From contig NZ_ABXW01000041.1 in assembly GCF_000173415.1 (NCBI RefSeq), positions 1-42,151 of the forward strand: DNA of 42,151 nucleotides. The letters run 5' to 3'. Below, in pieces: positions 1 to 7,852 of the stretch. The position numbers were made by a program, and so were the translations under genes. The notes beneath the pieces were generated by a model that saw only the letters and a list, made by a program, of their open reading frames with translations, made no database searches and was not told the origin of the DNA. Numbering within the stretch: the stretch's first letter is position 1; each line of letters begins with the position of its first letter. The stretch is from Providencia alcalifaciens DSM 30120. GTDB taxonomy: Bacteria; Pseudomonadota; Gammaproteobacteria; Enterobacterales; Enterobacteriaceae.

Positions 1-40
1 GAAAAATAATTTCTAAGTGTTGATTTATCACTCAAAATGG

Positions 41-607
41 TTATTTTCTGATATTTTTTAGCGCGTTTGGCAGCTCAGCAAGACTATTAATCACAATATC
101 AGCACTTGTAATAGCTTCATCAGTCACGGTCTCACCACTTTTCACTAGCACATTTATACCAACATGAGCCGCTTTACCCGCTTGCATATCGGCAAGTTTA
201 TCGCCAACCATAATAGAAGAAGCCATATCGATGTTTAAAAATTGCTGAGCATCTAATAGCATTCCCGGTTTTGGTTTGCGGCAATTACACTCTTGCTTAT
301 ATTCTTCTACTGTTGCATCTGGATGATGTGGGCAGAAATAGATACCATCTAAATCAACACCGCGGTCAGCTAAAGACCAATCCATCCATTCAGTGAGGTT
401 CATAAACTGGTCTTCTGTATAGATACCGCGCCCAATACCAGATTGGTTAGTCACGACAACTAATGCATATCCCATTTTCTTGAGTTCAACCATGGCTTCA
501 ATAGAGCCTTCGATAAATTCAAAATCATCGATTTGATGTACATAACCATGATCGATATTAATTGTGCCATCTCTATCTAGAAAGACTGCTGGAATACCTT
601 TGCTCAC
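41..607 (-). CDS. gmhB: D-glycero-beta-D-manno-heptose-1,7-bisphosphate 7-phosphatase
   Basis: HAD-superfamily phosphatase that removes the C7 phosphate of heptose bisphosphate in the cytoplasm, a step in ADP-heptose synthesis for the LPS inner core. The N-terminus carries the HAD motif FLDRDGT with its two aspartates. A Cys/His cluster follows (CPHHPDA, then CNCRKPKPG), typical of the zinc-binding loop of GmhB, and then the VGDKLADM motif. I chose the GTG start at 607 because GGAG lies seven bases upstream and [14 protein letters not shown] aligns with the E. coli N-terminus; a TTG at 622 would add five residues and place the ribosome site inside the gene. The product is 188 aa, close to the usual 191. 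It is divergent from metNIQ, as in E. coli, where an rRNA operon lies beyond gmhB; the left edge here stops 40 bases past the gene, so this cannot be checked. Confidence 0.95.
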   Translation of the reverse strand: MSKGIPAVFLDRDGTINIDHGYVHQIDDFEFIEGSIEAMVELKKMGYALVVVTNQSGIGRGIYTEDQFMNLTEWMDWSLADRGVDLDGIYFCPHHPDATVEEYKQECNCRKPKPGMLLDAQQFLNIDMASSIMVGDKLADMQAGKAAHVGINVLVKSGETVTDEAITSADIVINSLAELPNALKNIRK

Positions 608-690
608 TGCTTTACTCCTCAAACTGAAATGGTTTTTAGTATCTCACGAAAAGAAATGAAATGAGAATAGAATAAATCCATCAAACTTTA

Positions 691-719
691 TTGACTTAGA
701 CGTCTAGACGCCTTAACAT
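691..719 (+). promoter_or_regulatory. metNIQ promoter with tandem MetJ boxes
   Basis: TTGACT (691-696), a 17-base spacer and TAACAT (714-719) form a sigma-70 promoter. The spacer contains two adjacent 8-base met boxes, AGACGTCT (698-705, a perfect consensus) and AGACGCCT (706-713). Known biology: MetJ with S-adenosylmethionine binds tandem met boxes cooperatively, so bound repressor would block RNA polymerase here. The inferred start is about 50 bases before metN. Confidence 0.88.
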
Positions 720-729
720 CCAATACATG

Positions 730-746
730 TTAGATACAGTATCTAA
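730..746. repeat. 17-base palindrome in the metN leader
   Basis: TTAGATAC-A-GTATCTAA is a perfect inverted repeat with 8-base arms, between the inferred transcription start and the metN start. It is in register with the upstream met boxes (a multiple of 8 bases), so it could be a degenerate extension of the MetJ array, another operator, or a short leader hairpin. Confidence 0.6.
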
Positions 747-776
747 AATATAATTCGTCAGAGAATAGAAGATAGA

Positions 777-1808
777 ATGATAAAGCTCTCAAATATTAAT
801 AAAGTGTTCCAGCAAGGAAACCGCAATATACAGGCACTGACTGATATCAGCCTGCATGTTCCTGCTGGTCAAATATATGGTGTTATTGGTGCATCCGGCG
901 CAGGTAAAAGTACCTTAATTCGTTGTGTGAATATGCTGGAACGTCCAACATCAGGGCAAGTCATTGTTGATGGGCAAGATTTAACCTCTCTGCCAGAAAA
1001 AGCGCTAACGAAAGCACGCCGTGGTATTGGCATGATTTTTCAGCACTTTAACCTATTATCTTCACGCTCTGTGTTTGATAACGTGGCATTGCCATTAGAG
1101 TTAGACAATACACCGAAAGAAACGATTAAACAGCGTGTTAATGAATTACTGGAGTTGGTCGGTTTATCTGAGAAAAAAGATGCTTATCCAGCCAACCTGT
1201 CTGGTGGTCAAAAACAACGTGTTGCTATCGCGCGCGCTTTAGCTAATTCACCAAAAGTTTTATTATGTGATGAAGCAACAAGCGCATTAGACCCAGCGAC
1301 CACTCGTTCTATTTTAGAATTACTGAAAGATATAAACCGCCGCTTAGGGTTAACGATTTTATTAATCACCCACGAAATGGATGTGGTAAAACGAATTTGC
1401 GACCAAGTTGCCGTGATCAGCGGTGGTCAGCTCATCGAGCAAGATAAAGTCAGTGAAGTTTTCTCTCACCCGAAAACACCTGTCGCTCAAGCATTTATTA
1501 AATCAACACTCGTTATTGATATTCCGGATGACTATAAAGAGCGCCTACAAAGTGAACCAGGTAAAGATTTATCTCCATTGCTGAAGCTGGAATTTACAGG
1601 GCAATCCGTAGATGCTCCATTAATTTCTATGGCTGTTCGTAAATTTGATATCGATATTAATATTTTAAGCTCTCAGATTGATTATGCCGGTGGCGTTAAA
1701 TTTGGCGTGATGTTGGCTGAATTACACGGTTTACATGATAGCGTGGAATCCACAATTACATTTTTGAAAGAGCACCATGTGAAAGTTGAGGTTTTAGGTT
1801 ATGTCTGA
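777..1808 (+). CDS. metN: D,L-methionine ABC importer ATP-binding protein MetN
   Basis: ATPase subunit of the MetNIQ high-affinity methionine importer, on the cytoplasmic face of the inner membrane. Visible motifs are Walker [10 protein letters not shown] (residues 38-46), Q-loop Q89, signature LSGGQ (141-145) and Walker B VLLCDE (161-166), followed by the switch histidine in ITHEMD. Residues from about 265 to 343 form the C-terminal NIL (ACT-like) domain, which in this family binds methionine and inhibits transport. The 343-aa length matches E. coli. It is first in the metN-metI-metQ operon, behind a MetJ-controlled promoter. The last eight bases overlap metI, suggesting translational coupling. 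The ribosome-binding site is weak (GAAGATAG). Confidence 0.97.
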   Translation: MIKLSNINKVFQQGNRNIQALTDISLHVPAGQIYGVIGASGAGKSTLIRCVNMLERPTSGQVIVDGQDLTSLPEKALTKARRGIGMIFQHFNLLSSRSVFDNVALPLELDNTPKETIKQRVNELLELVGLSEKKDAYPANLSGGQKQRVAIARALANSPKVLLCDEATSALDPATTRSILELLKDINRRLGLTILLITHEMDVVKRICDQVAVISGGQLIEQDKVSEVFSHPKTPVAQAFIKSTLVIDIPDDYKERLQSEPGKDLSPLLKLEFTGQSVDAPLISMAVRKFDIDINILSSQIDYAGGVKFGVMLAELHGLHDSVESTITFLKEHHVKVEVLGYV

Positions 1809-2454
1809 GGGAATGATTTCACTGCTTATTTCAGGAACGATTGATACCATTATCATGACTTTCGTTTCTGCAATTTTAGGTTTTATTTTAGGTATCCCGA
1901 CAGGCGTCCTGCTGTATGTCACTCGTCGTGGTCAAGTCATGGAAAATAAAGTTTTATACAGTGTGATTTCTGCTGTAGTAAACATTTTCCGTTCTATCCC
2001 GTTTATTATTTTATTAGTGTGGATCAGCCCATTTACCAAATTTATCGTCGGTTCTGCGATCGGTATTGAAGGGGCGATAGTTCCTCTAACTGTTGGTGCA
2101 ATTCCTTTTATTGCTCGTATGGTTGAAAACGCATTGTTAGAAGTACCAAATGGTTTAATTGAAGCATCTCGCGCTATGGGCGCAACTCCGTTACAGATTA
2201 TTCGCAAAGTATTACTGCCAGAATCTTTAGCTGGATTAATTAACGCAGCAACCATTACGTTAATCATGTTAGTCGGTTATTCAGCAATGGGCGGTGCCGT
2301 CGGTTCTGGTGGATTAGGACAAATTGCAATGCAATATGGGTACTATACTTATAATCCATTAGTTATGAATACCGTACTTGTTCTATTAATTGTCTTAGTA
2401 TTCATCATTCAGTTCACCGGTGAATATCTAATGAAAAAAGTGTCACATAAATAG
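1801..2454 (+). CDS. metI: Methionine ABC importer permease MetI
   Basis: Inner-membrane permease of the methionine importer, which pairs with MetN and receives substrate from MetQ. The 217-aa protein has about five hydrophobic segments. It carries the coupling-helix sequence [22 protein letters not shown] (about residues 120-141), the EAA loop that contacts the ATPase in ABC importers. The ATG overlaps the 3' end of metN, so the pair is probably coupled; metQ follows after 91 bases. Length and order match the metNIQ operons of other enterobacteria. Confidence 0.97.
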   Translation: MSEGMISLLISGTIDTIIMTFVSAILGFILGIPTGVLLYVTRRGQVMENKVLYSVISAVVNIFRSIPFIILLVWISPFTKFIVGSAIGIEGAIVPLTVGAIPFIARMVENALLEVPNGLIEASRAMGATPLQIIRKVLLPESLAGLINAATITLIMLVGYSAMGGAVGSGGLGQIAMQYGYYTYNPLVMNTVLVLLIVLVFIIQFTGEYLMKKVSHK

Positions 2455-2545
2455 TCCGTCATATAGATAGTCAGAAACAATAGCAGCGCCAAAAAACGCT
2501 ACACAGTAGTTAAGGTGCTATAAATAGTGTCTAAAGGGGTAAGTT

Positions 2546-3367
2546 ATGTCTATTAAGTTAAAATCAATTGCAGTAGTTGGCGCGCTGTTAGGAACATTAG
2601 CTCTCGCTGGCTGTGGTGAAAAACAAAAAGATCCAAATAGCATCAAAGTCGGTGTGATCATGGGCAAAGAATTTGAAGTTGCTGAAGTTGCACAAAAAGT
2701 TGCTAAAGAAAAATATGGTCTGAATGTTGAGCTCGTCTCTTTCAATGACTTCGTATTACCAAATGAAGCATTAAGCAAAGGTGATATTGATGCTAATGCA
2801 TTCCAACATAAGCCTTATTTGGATCAACAAATTAAAGATCGCAATTACAAATTAGTGCCTGTTGGAAATACTTTTATTTATCCAATCGCAGGATACTCTA
2901 AACAAATTAAATCTATTGATGAACTAGCAGATGGTTCGCAGGTTGCTCTGCCGAATGACCCGACAAACTTAGGTCGCTCATTACTGTTACTGCAAAAACA
3001 AGGTTTAATTAAGTTAAAAGATGGCACAGGTTTAATGCCAACAGTATTGGATGTTGTTGAAAATCCAAAAGGCTTAAAATTTGTTGAATTAGAAGCACCT
3101 CAGTTACCGCGTGCTCTGGATGACCAAAAAATTGCATTGGCTATCATCAATACAACGTGGGCAAGCAGCGCAACACCAAAACTGACTCCAGCAAAAGATG
3201 GTCTGTTTGTTGAAGATAAAGATTCACCATACGTGAACATTATTGTGACCCGTGAAGATAATAAAGATAGCGAGAATGTGAAGAAGTTTATTCAAGCATA
3301 TCAATCTAATGAAGTCGCAGAAAAAGCTAATGAAGTATTCGATGGTGGTGCAGTTAAAGGCTGGTAA
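2546..3367 (+). CDS. metQ: Methionine-binding lipoprotein MetQ
   Basis: Periplasmic substrate-binding lipoprotein that captures D- or L-methionine and delivers it to MetI. The N-terminus is a lipoprotein signal with lipobox LAGC and lipidated Cys23. The mature part is an NLPA-family binding domain with IKVGVIMGKEFEV and LPNDPTNLGRS. The start has a strong ribosome site, AAAGGGGTAAG, just upstream. At 273 aa it is of usual length. It closes the operon and is followed by a clear intrinsic terminator. Confidence 0.97.
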   Translation: MSIKLKSIAVVGALLGTLALAGCGEKQKDPNSIKVGVIMGKEFEVAEVAQKVAKEKYGLNVELVSFNDFVLPNEALSKGDIDANAFQHKPYLDQQIKDRNYKLVPVGNTFIYPIAGYSKQIKSIDELADGSQVALPNDPTNLGRSLLLLQKQGLIKLKDGTGLMPTVLDVVENPKGLKFVELEAPQLPRALDDQKIALAIINTTWASSATPKLTPAKDGLFVEDKDSPYVNIIVTREDNKDSENVKKFIQAYQSNEVAEKANEVFDGGAVKGW

Positions 3368-3393
3368 GCTTTTCTCTTAAATAGAATGTGTAT

Positions 3394-3430
3394 AAAATGC
3401 TAGGTGACGTTATGTCACCTAGCATTTTTT
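3394..3430 (+). terminator. Terminator after metNIQ
   Basis: A perfect 12-base stem, ATGCTAGGTGAC (3397-3408) with GTCACCTAGCAT (3414-3425), has a five-base loop and continues into a run of T. It separates metQ from rcsF. Confidence 0.93.
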
Positions 3431-3485
3431 ATTAAACCGATTACATAATTAATGCGTTCGCGCAGATAATAAAAAGGTAATATTT

Positions 3486-3893
3486 ATGAGATTGTTTTTG
3501 CTCGCCCTCGCTACATTTGCTTTAGCTGGGTGCGGAATTAATCAATACACCAGTCCAAGCATGAATAAAGGGTTTTCGAGTATGAAACTGTCGAAACCTT
3601 TACCTGTAGAAACTGAAGAAGATGTCAGTGCAGAAAACATTAAATTAATGAACAGCCCTGAAGAATTATTAGGAATGCCATTTCGTGATTTAGGTATTGT
3701 TTCTGGAGAGTCATGCAGAAAAAATGCAAAGAGTCCTCCTATTAATCTAGACTCTGCAAAAAACAGCATGTTGACGCAAGCCGCTTATATCGCTGCGGAT
3801 GCCGTGTTATTACATCAGTGCCAAACCAAATCAGCGCCGGGTTGTTACCAAGCAACGGTATGTGAAGGTAGTGCACTTAAAATTGTTGAATAA
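3486..3893 (+). CDS. rcsF: Rcs stress-response outer-membrane lipoprotein RcsF
   Basis: Sensor lipoprotein that reports envelope and LPS damage and activates the Rcs phosphorelay through IgaA. The signal peptide ends in lipobox LAGC with lipidated Cys16. The folded C-terminal domain keeps four further cysteines (77, 112, 120, 126), the number needed for the two non-consecutive disulfides known in RcsF. At 135 aa it is one residue longer than E. coli RcsF. AAGG precedes the ATG. trmO starts seven bases after the stop, so the two are probably co-transcribed. RcsF is threaded through BamA in known systems, and bamA lies further along this window. Confidence 0.93.
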   Translation: MRLFLLALATFALAGCGINQYTSPSMNKGFSSMKLSKPLPVETEEDVSAENIKLMNSPEELLGMPFRDLGIVSGESCRKNAKSPPINLDSAKNSMLTQAAYIAADAVLLHQCQTKSAPGCYQATVCEGSALKIVE

Positions 3894-3900
3894 TCAACTT

Positions 3901-4620
3901 ATGCAATCTTTTCAATTTAATGTTATTGGGCATATCGAATCTCCTTATAAAGAAAAGTTTGCCATTCCTCGCCAGCCTGGGCTGGTCCAAAACGGCTTTG
4001 GGCGCTTACATCTACACTCGCCTTACAATGACCCAAATGCCGTTAGAGGATTAACTCAATTTAGTCATATTTGGGTTTTATTTGTTTTTCACCAAACAAT
4101 GGATGGGGGTTGGAAACCTTTAGTGCGCCCTCCTCGCTTAGGTGGTAACGATAAGATGGGTGTATTTGCAACACGCTCTACATTTCGACCTAACCCAATT
4201 GGGATGTCATTAGTTGAGTTAAAAGATGTGACTATCGATAACCACCAAGTCATCCTTGAACTTGGTAGCCTTGATTTAGTTGATGGAACCCCCGTGGTGG
4301 ATATCAAACCTTACCTTCCTTTTGCTGAAGCAGTCACAACAGCGAAAGCCGGTTATGCTCAAGAAGCTCCATCAGAAGATATGCAAGTTATATTTAGCCC
4401 TCTCGTTCAACTTGAGTTAGCTAAATATCAATCACGTTATCCTGGGTTAGCGGCTTTTATTGAGCAAGTATTAAAGCAAGACCCTCGTCCTGCCTATAAA
4501 AAACAGTCCAATGAAGCTCGTGATTACGCGGTTCATTTATTAGATTTCAATGTACGCTGGCGAGTGATTGACAATATCACTGACGTGTTTGCCATCGAAC
4601 ATAACGAAAAATCGCGTTAA
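3901..4620 (+). CDS. trmO: tRNA (N6-threonylcarbamoyladenosine-37) N6-methyltransferase TrmO
   Basis: SAM-dependent enzyme that methylates t6A37 of threonine tRNAs (formerly TsaA/YaeB). Family landmarks are the N-terminal SPYKEKFAIPRQPGL, then HIWVLFVFHQ, the block FATRSTFRPNPIGMS (about residues 90-104) and LDLVDGTPVVDIKPYLP. I take the ATG at 3901 (239 aa) because MQSFQFNVIGHIESPYKEKF aligns with the 235-residue E. coli protein. The reading frame stays open upstream across rcsF in another frame, but that extension has no family support. The ribosome site is weak, so coupling to rcsF, seven bases upstream, is plausible. Confidence 0.94.
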   Translation: MQSFQFNVIGHIESPYKEKFAIPRQPGLVQNGFGRLHLHSPYNDPNAVRGLTQFSHIWVLFVFHQTMDGGWKPLVRPPRLGGNDKMGVFATRSTFRPNPIGMSLVELKDVTIDNHQVILELGSLDLVDGTPVVDIKPYLPFAEAVTTAKAGYAQEAPSEDMQVIFSPLVQLELAKYQSRYPGLAAFIEQVLKQDPRPAYKKQSNEARDYAVHLLDFNVRWRVIDNITDVFAIEHNEKSR

Positions 4621-4626
4621 CCTCTT

Positions 4627-4653
4627 TTGACAAAGCATCGTCACTGGTAGACT
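4627..4653 (+). promoter_or_regulatory. Candidate proS promoter
   Basis: A perfect -35 TTGACA (4627-4632) lies 15 bases before TAGACT (4648-4653). The -10 is preceded by TG one base earlier (TGgTAGACT), an extended -10 that can offset the short spacer. The expected start leaves a leader of roughly 80 bases before proS. Confidence 0.6.
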
Positions 4654-4692
4654 AGCTCTTTATTCCGCTGCTTAGCAGCTTTAAATTATTGG

Positions 4693-4713
4693 GTAGGCTC
4701 AACGCCTACCATA
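4693..4713 (+). other. Hairpin in the proS leader
   Basis: GGTAGGC and GCCTACC pair around a short TCAAC-type loop, about 30 bases before the proS start. No T run follows, so it is not a standard terminator. It could stabilise the proS mRNA or mark the trmO 3' end. Confidence 0.5.
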
Positions 4714-4740
4714 ATTTGTTGTTCTAATGGAACCTATACA

Positions 4741-6459
4741 ATGCGTACTAGCAAATATCTGCTCTCAACTCTAAAAGAGACCCCTGCGGATGCAGAAGTT
4801 ATCAGCCATAAACTGATGCTGCGTGCAGGGATGATCCGTAAACTTGCTTCTGGTCTGTATGACTGGTTACCCACTGGCGTGCGTGTTCTGCGTAAAGTTG
4901 AAAACATCGTTCGTGAGGAAATGGAAAATGCAGGCGCAATCGAGGTATCTTTACCCGTCGTTCAACCTGCTGACTTATGGCAAGAAAGTGGACGTTGGGA
5001 ACAATATGGTCCTGAGTTACTGCGCTTTGTCGATCGCGGAGAGCGTCCGTTTGTTTTAGGTCCAACTCACGAAGAAGTTATCACGGATTTAGTGCGTAAC
5101 GAAATCACTTCATACAAGCAATTGCCATTGAATTTATTCCAAATTCAAACCAAGTTCCGTGATGAAGTTCGTCCTCGTTTCGGTGTTATGCGTTCTCGTG
5201 AATTTATCATGAAAGATGCATACTCATTCCACACGAGCCAAGAATCATTGCAAGAAACTTACGATGCAATGTATGAAGCTTATAGCAAGATTTTCACCCG
5301 AATTGGCTTTGATTTCCGTGCAGTACACGCAGACACGGGTTCTATCGGTGGTAATGCTTCTCACGAATTCCAAGTCTTGGCACAAAGCGGTGAAGACGAC
5401 GTAGTGTTCTCCACCGAATCTGATTTTGCGGCGAACATCGAATTTGCTGAAGCTGTTGCACCAAATGTGCAGCGTGCAGCACCTAGCCAAGAAATGCATT
5501 TAGTCGATACCCCAAATGCAAAAACGATCGCTGAATTAGTTGAACAGTTTAATCTGCCAATCGAAAAAACAGTTAAGACTCTGATTGTTCATGCAGAAAA
5601 AGATTCTGGTCATACTTTAGTTGCCCTATTAATTCGTGGTGACCATGAACTGAATGAAATAAAAGCAGAGAAACACCCGTTAGTGGCAAGCCCATTGCAA
5701 TTTGCGTCTGAAGAAGAAATCCGTAAAGTCGTAAATGCAGGTCCAGGCTCTTTAGGCCCTGTCAATATGCCAATGCCAATCGTCATTGATCGCAGTGTTG
5801 CGGTGATGAGTGATTTTGGTGCGGGTGCAAATATTGATGGCAAACATTATTTTGGCATCAACTGGGAACGTGACCTGAAATTACCTGAAGTTTATGACTT
5901 ACGTAATGTGGTTGAGGGTGATCCAAGCCCAGATGGTAAAGGTACCCTGCTGATTAAACGCGGGATTGAAGTTGGTCATATCTTCCAGTTAGGCACCAAA
6001 TATTCTGAAGCGATGAAAGCATCAGTGCAAAACGAAGAAGGTCATAATCAAATAGTAACAATGGGTTGCTATGGTATTGGTGTAACGCGTATCGTCGCAG
6101 CTGCGATTGAGCAGAGTCATGATGACCGTGGGATTATTTGGCCTGATGCTATTGCACCATTCCATGTCGCCATTTTACCCATGAACATGCATAAGTCATA
6201 TCGCGTAAAAGAAGTTGCAGAAAAACTGTATGCAGACCTGAAAGCACAAGGCATCGATGTCATTTTCGATGACCGTAAAGAGCGTCCAGGCGTCATGTTT
6301 GCAGATATGGAACTGATTGGTGTTCCATACACTATCGTTATTGGTGACCGCAACTTAGACACTAACCAAGTTGAATATAAATCACGCCGTAGTGATGATA
6401 AACAACTGGTTGGCTTAGATAACGTGGTTAGCTTCCTGAAAGAAAAATTAGCTAAATAA
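4741..6459 (+). CDS. proS: Proline-tRNA ligase
   Basis: Class II aminoacyl-tRNA synthetase that charges tRNA-Pro in the cytoplasm. The 572-aa length equals E. coli ProRS, the bacterial type with an editing insertion. Class II motif 2 is seen as [27 protein letters not shown] (about residues 137-163). The INS/YbaK-like domain, which clears mischarged alanyl-tRNA-Pro, spans roughly residues 225-405. Motif 3 follows with [17 protein letters not shown], and a C-terminal anticodon-binding domain ends the protein. It has its own candidate promoter and a clear terminator, so it is probably monocistronic. Confidence 0.98.
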   Translation: MRTSKYLLSTLKETPADAEVISHKLMLRAGMIRKLASGLYDWLPTGVRVLRKVENIVREEMENAGAIEVSLPVVQPADLWQESGRWEQYGPELLRFVDRGERPFVLGPTHEEVITDLVRNEITSYKQLPLNLFQIQTKFRDEVRPRFGVMRSREFIMKDAYSFHTSQESLQETYDAMYEAYSKIFTRIGFDFRAVHADTGSIGGNASHEFQVLAQSGEDDVVFSTESDFAANIEFAEAVAPNVQRAAPSQEMHLVDTPNAKTIAELVEQFNLPIEKTVKTLIVHAEKDSGHTLVALLIRGDHELNEIKAEKHPLVASPLQFASEEEIRKVVNAGPGSLGPVNMPMPIVIDRSVAVMSDFGAGANIDGKHYFGINWERDLKLPEVYDLRNVVEGDPSPDGKGTLLIKRGIEVGHIFQLGTKYSEAMKASVQNEEGHNQIVTMGCYGIGVTRIVAAAIEQSHDDRGIIWPDAIAPFHVAILPMNMHKSYRVKEVAEKLYADLKAQGIDVIFDDRKERPGVMFADMELIGVPYTIVIGDRNLDTNQVEYKSRRSDDKQLVGLDNVVSFLKEKLAK

Positions 6460-6482
6460 TCGTTAATTGAGCCTTAAATAAT

Positions 6483-6521
6483 AAAAGCTCAGAGTTCAGT
6501 TCACTGTCTCTGAGCTTTTTT
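6483..6521 (+). terminator. Terminator after proS
   Basis: Stem AAAAGCTCAGAG (6483-6494) pairs with CTCTGAGCTTTT (6508-6519) around a 13-base loop and ends in T residues. The A run on the left side means it may also stop nlpE transcription arriving from the other strand. Confidence 0.9.
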
Positions 6522-6546
6522 ATGATGAGATCAGAATAAATTCAGA

Positions 6547-7203
6547 TTATTTGCAAGATTTCGTTTTATCAAACTGAATATTCCCTGTAGGAATAAATGC
6601 AGAATCAAATTGACCATCTTCCATTGATGGGCGAACAGAATAATAGCCATCCGCCTCTAAATAAACTGGCGTACCGCCATCCACATCAGTATCACTATAT
6701 GCTTTTTCTAGCTCAATACCTGATGTCGCATATTTACGTCCAGATTCACATTCAGTAAATACCGCAGCATCCGCCATATAACGATATTCACCGCGTTTTT
6801 TACTCGGCGTAACTTGTTTCAATGTATGGTTCATTGAGCTTTCAATCGCCTTTCCTTCTATATCTAACAGGGTGATCGATTGATTATCTGGAGATTGAGC
6901 AAAGTAGGTACGCTCTGCTTTTGAGTTAGTCAGCGTTAATACACTGTCAGCACTGGACCAATTTCCAGTTTCATGGAACATTTGGTTGCCTTCACGCGTC
7001 TCTAAATAGAGTAATTGCTCAACATAACTGCCATCTGGATTAACCAATAATGTCGCTTCAATACCAGAACAATCCGCACAAGGAAGCACACCACTATAAA
7101 CATGGTCTACAGGTGCAAAATTCGCTTCATTCACACTACTTTGACAACCGGATAGTGCCACGGCGCCCGCCGAAATAAGAGCCAATAAAAGTGCTTTCTT
7201 CAT
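6547..7203 (-). CDS. nlpE: Envelope stress lipoprotein NlpE (CutF)
   Basis: Outer-membrane lipoprotein that signals surface contact and lipoprotein-sorting defects to the CpxA sensor; also linked to copper tolerance. I chose the ATG at 7203 (218 aa), which has GAAGGGA upstream and begins a proper lipoprotein signal (MKKALLLALIS, lipobox LSGC, Cys20). A TTG start 24 bases upstream would destroy that layout. The N-domain has the CXXC motif C42-A-D-C45. Cys152 and Cys217 in the C-terminal domain could form the disulfide that known NlpE uses to monitor periplasmic oxidation. It is somewhat shorter than E. coli NlpE (236). It converges on proS and is divergent from rof. Confidence 0.92.
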   Translation of the reverse strand: MKKALLLALISAGAVALSGCQSSVNEANFAPVDHVYSGVLPCADCSGIEATLLVNPDGSYVEQLLYLETREGNQMFHETGNWSSADSVLTLTNSKAERTYFAQSPDNQSITLLDIEGKAIESSMNHTLKQVTPSKKRGEYRYMADAAVFTECESGRKYATSGIELEKAYSDTDVDGGTPVYLEADGYYSVRPSMEDGQFDSAFIPTGNIQFDKTKSCK

Positions 7204-7252
7204 TATAATTCCCTTCAGATCATTCAATTATCACAGTTTCGCTTATTAAGAC

Positions 7253-7261
7253 ATCATAGCA
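7253..7261 (-). promoter_or_regulatory. Candidate nlpE promoter
   Basis: On the minus strand TGcTATGAT forms an extended -10 (TATGAT at 7258-7253), leaving a leader of about 43 bases. The -35 region is poor. A single GTAAA half-site (7299-7295) lies upstream; the second CpxR half-site is degenerate, so Cpx control is only a possibility. Confidence 0.45.
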
Positions 7262-7388
7262 TCTCAAAGAATAAAAAAATAAGGTATGCAAAAATTTACA
7301 ATAGGATAAATAACCAGCTAAAGACATCAGTTTAATGAATAAGAATTTTCCTTTTCCCACGTCACTGATTATAGTTATTAAATTACTA

Positions 7389-7397
7389 TGCTATTAT
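7389..7397 (+). promoter_or_regulatory. Candidate rof promoter
   Basis: TGcTATTAT is a good extended -10 with no recognisable -35. It leaves a leader of about 110 bases before rof. Apart from this, the nlpE promoter and the rof hairpins, I see nothing in the 312-base nlpE-rof gap. Confidence 0.45.
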
Positions 7398-7477
7398 CGA
7401 ACGAAGCACATCTGACTTAGTTCTTTTTGATGAGTCGATAAACGCTTAGTGTTTTTAGATAAGACAAACATGTTCAA

Positions 7478-7506
7478 GGCGGCAATAACCGCCACTAACA
7501 CAGTGG
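7478..7506 (+). promoter_or_regulatory. Overlapping hairpins before the rof ribosome site
   Basis: GGCGG (7478-7482) can pair with CCGCC (7489-7493), and CCACT (7492-7496) can pair with AGTGG (7502-7506). The two hairpins share two bases and compete. The second ends at the GAGGGA ribosome site of rof (start 7516). Confidence 0.5.
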
Positions 7507-7515
7507 TGAGGGAAT

Positions 7516-7779
7516 ATGTCTACAGATAATGAATATCAACCAATCAATTGTGATGATTACGAATATCTAGAAATCGCATGCCAGCGTCAATTAAAGCTGC
7601 AAATTAAGCTTAATGACGGCGAGAATATTGAAGGGCAAGCCAGTGATTTGCTCCTACGAAAAAAAATTGAGTACCTCGTCCTAATTACGCAGGAAGGTAC
7701 CAAGGAGCTACGACTGGATATTATCTCATCCTTCAGTCATCCTGAAATCGGCACTATCGTTGTCGACCACTCTCACTAA
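7516..7779 (+). CDS. rof: Rho-binding antiterminator Rof (YaeO)
   Basis: Small acidic protein that binds the primary RNA site of transcription terminator Rho and inhibits Rho-dependent termination. At 87 aa it matches the family. The block YQPINCDDYEYLEIACQ at the N-terminus and ELRLDIISSFSHPEIGT near the C-terminus are near-identical to E. coli Rof. A ribosome site GAGGGA lies about eight bases before the ATG. The leader carries two overlapping hairpins. It converges on tilS, with a hairpin terminator between. The genes found near rof in E. coli (yaeP, yaeQ, arfB) are not present on the nlpE side. Confidence 0.95.
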   Translation: MSTDNEYQPINCDDYEYLEIACQRQLKLQIKLNDGENIEGQASDLLLRKKIEYLVLITQEGTKELRLDIISSFSHPEIGTIVVDHSH

Positions 7780-7804
7780 TCCTCGTTTTCTGAGTTTCTT
7801 CTAT

Positions 7805-7839
7805 ACCCCTTATGATAATCACAGTCATAAGGGGTTTCT
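7805..7839 (+). terminator. Terminator between rof and tilS
   Basis: Perfect 11-base stem ACCCCTTATGA (7805-7815) with TCATAAGGGGT (7825-7835) and a nine-base loop, followed by TTTCT. The T run is short, and the hairpin could serve both converging genes. Confidence 0.75.
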
Positions 7840-7852
7840 AATTTTAGAACCG

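Noticed and set aside
720-776. SAM riboswitch before metN
   Set aside because: The leader is too short and simple; MetJ boxes explain the methionine control.
3799-3900. N-terminal extension of trmO by 34 residues
   Set aside because: It overlaps rcsF in another frame and has no similarity to the TrmO family; the ATG at 3901 gives the family length.
7285-7299. CpxR site upstream of nlpE
   Set aside because: Only one GTAAA half-site is intact; the second is degenerate, so it is not called as a feature.
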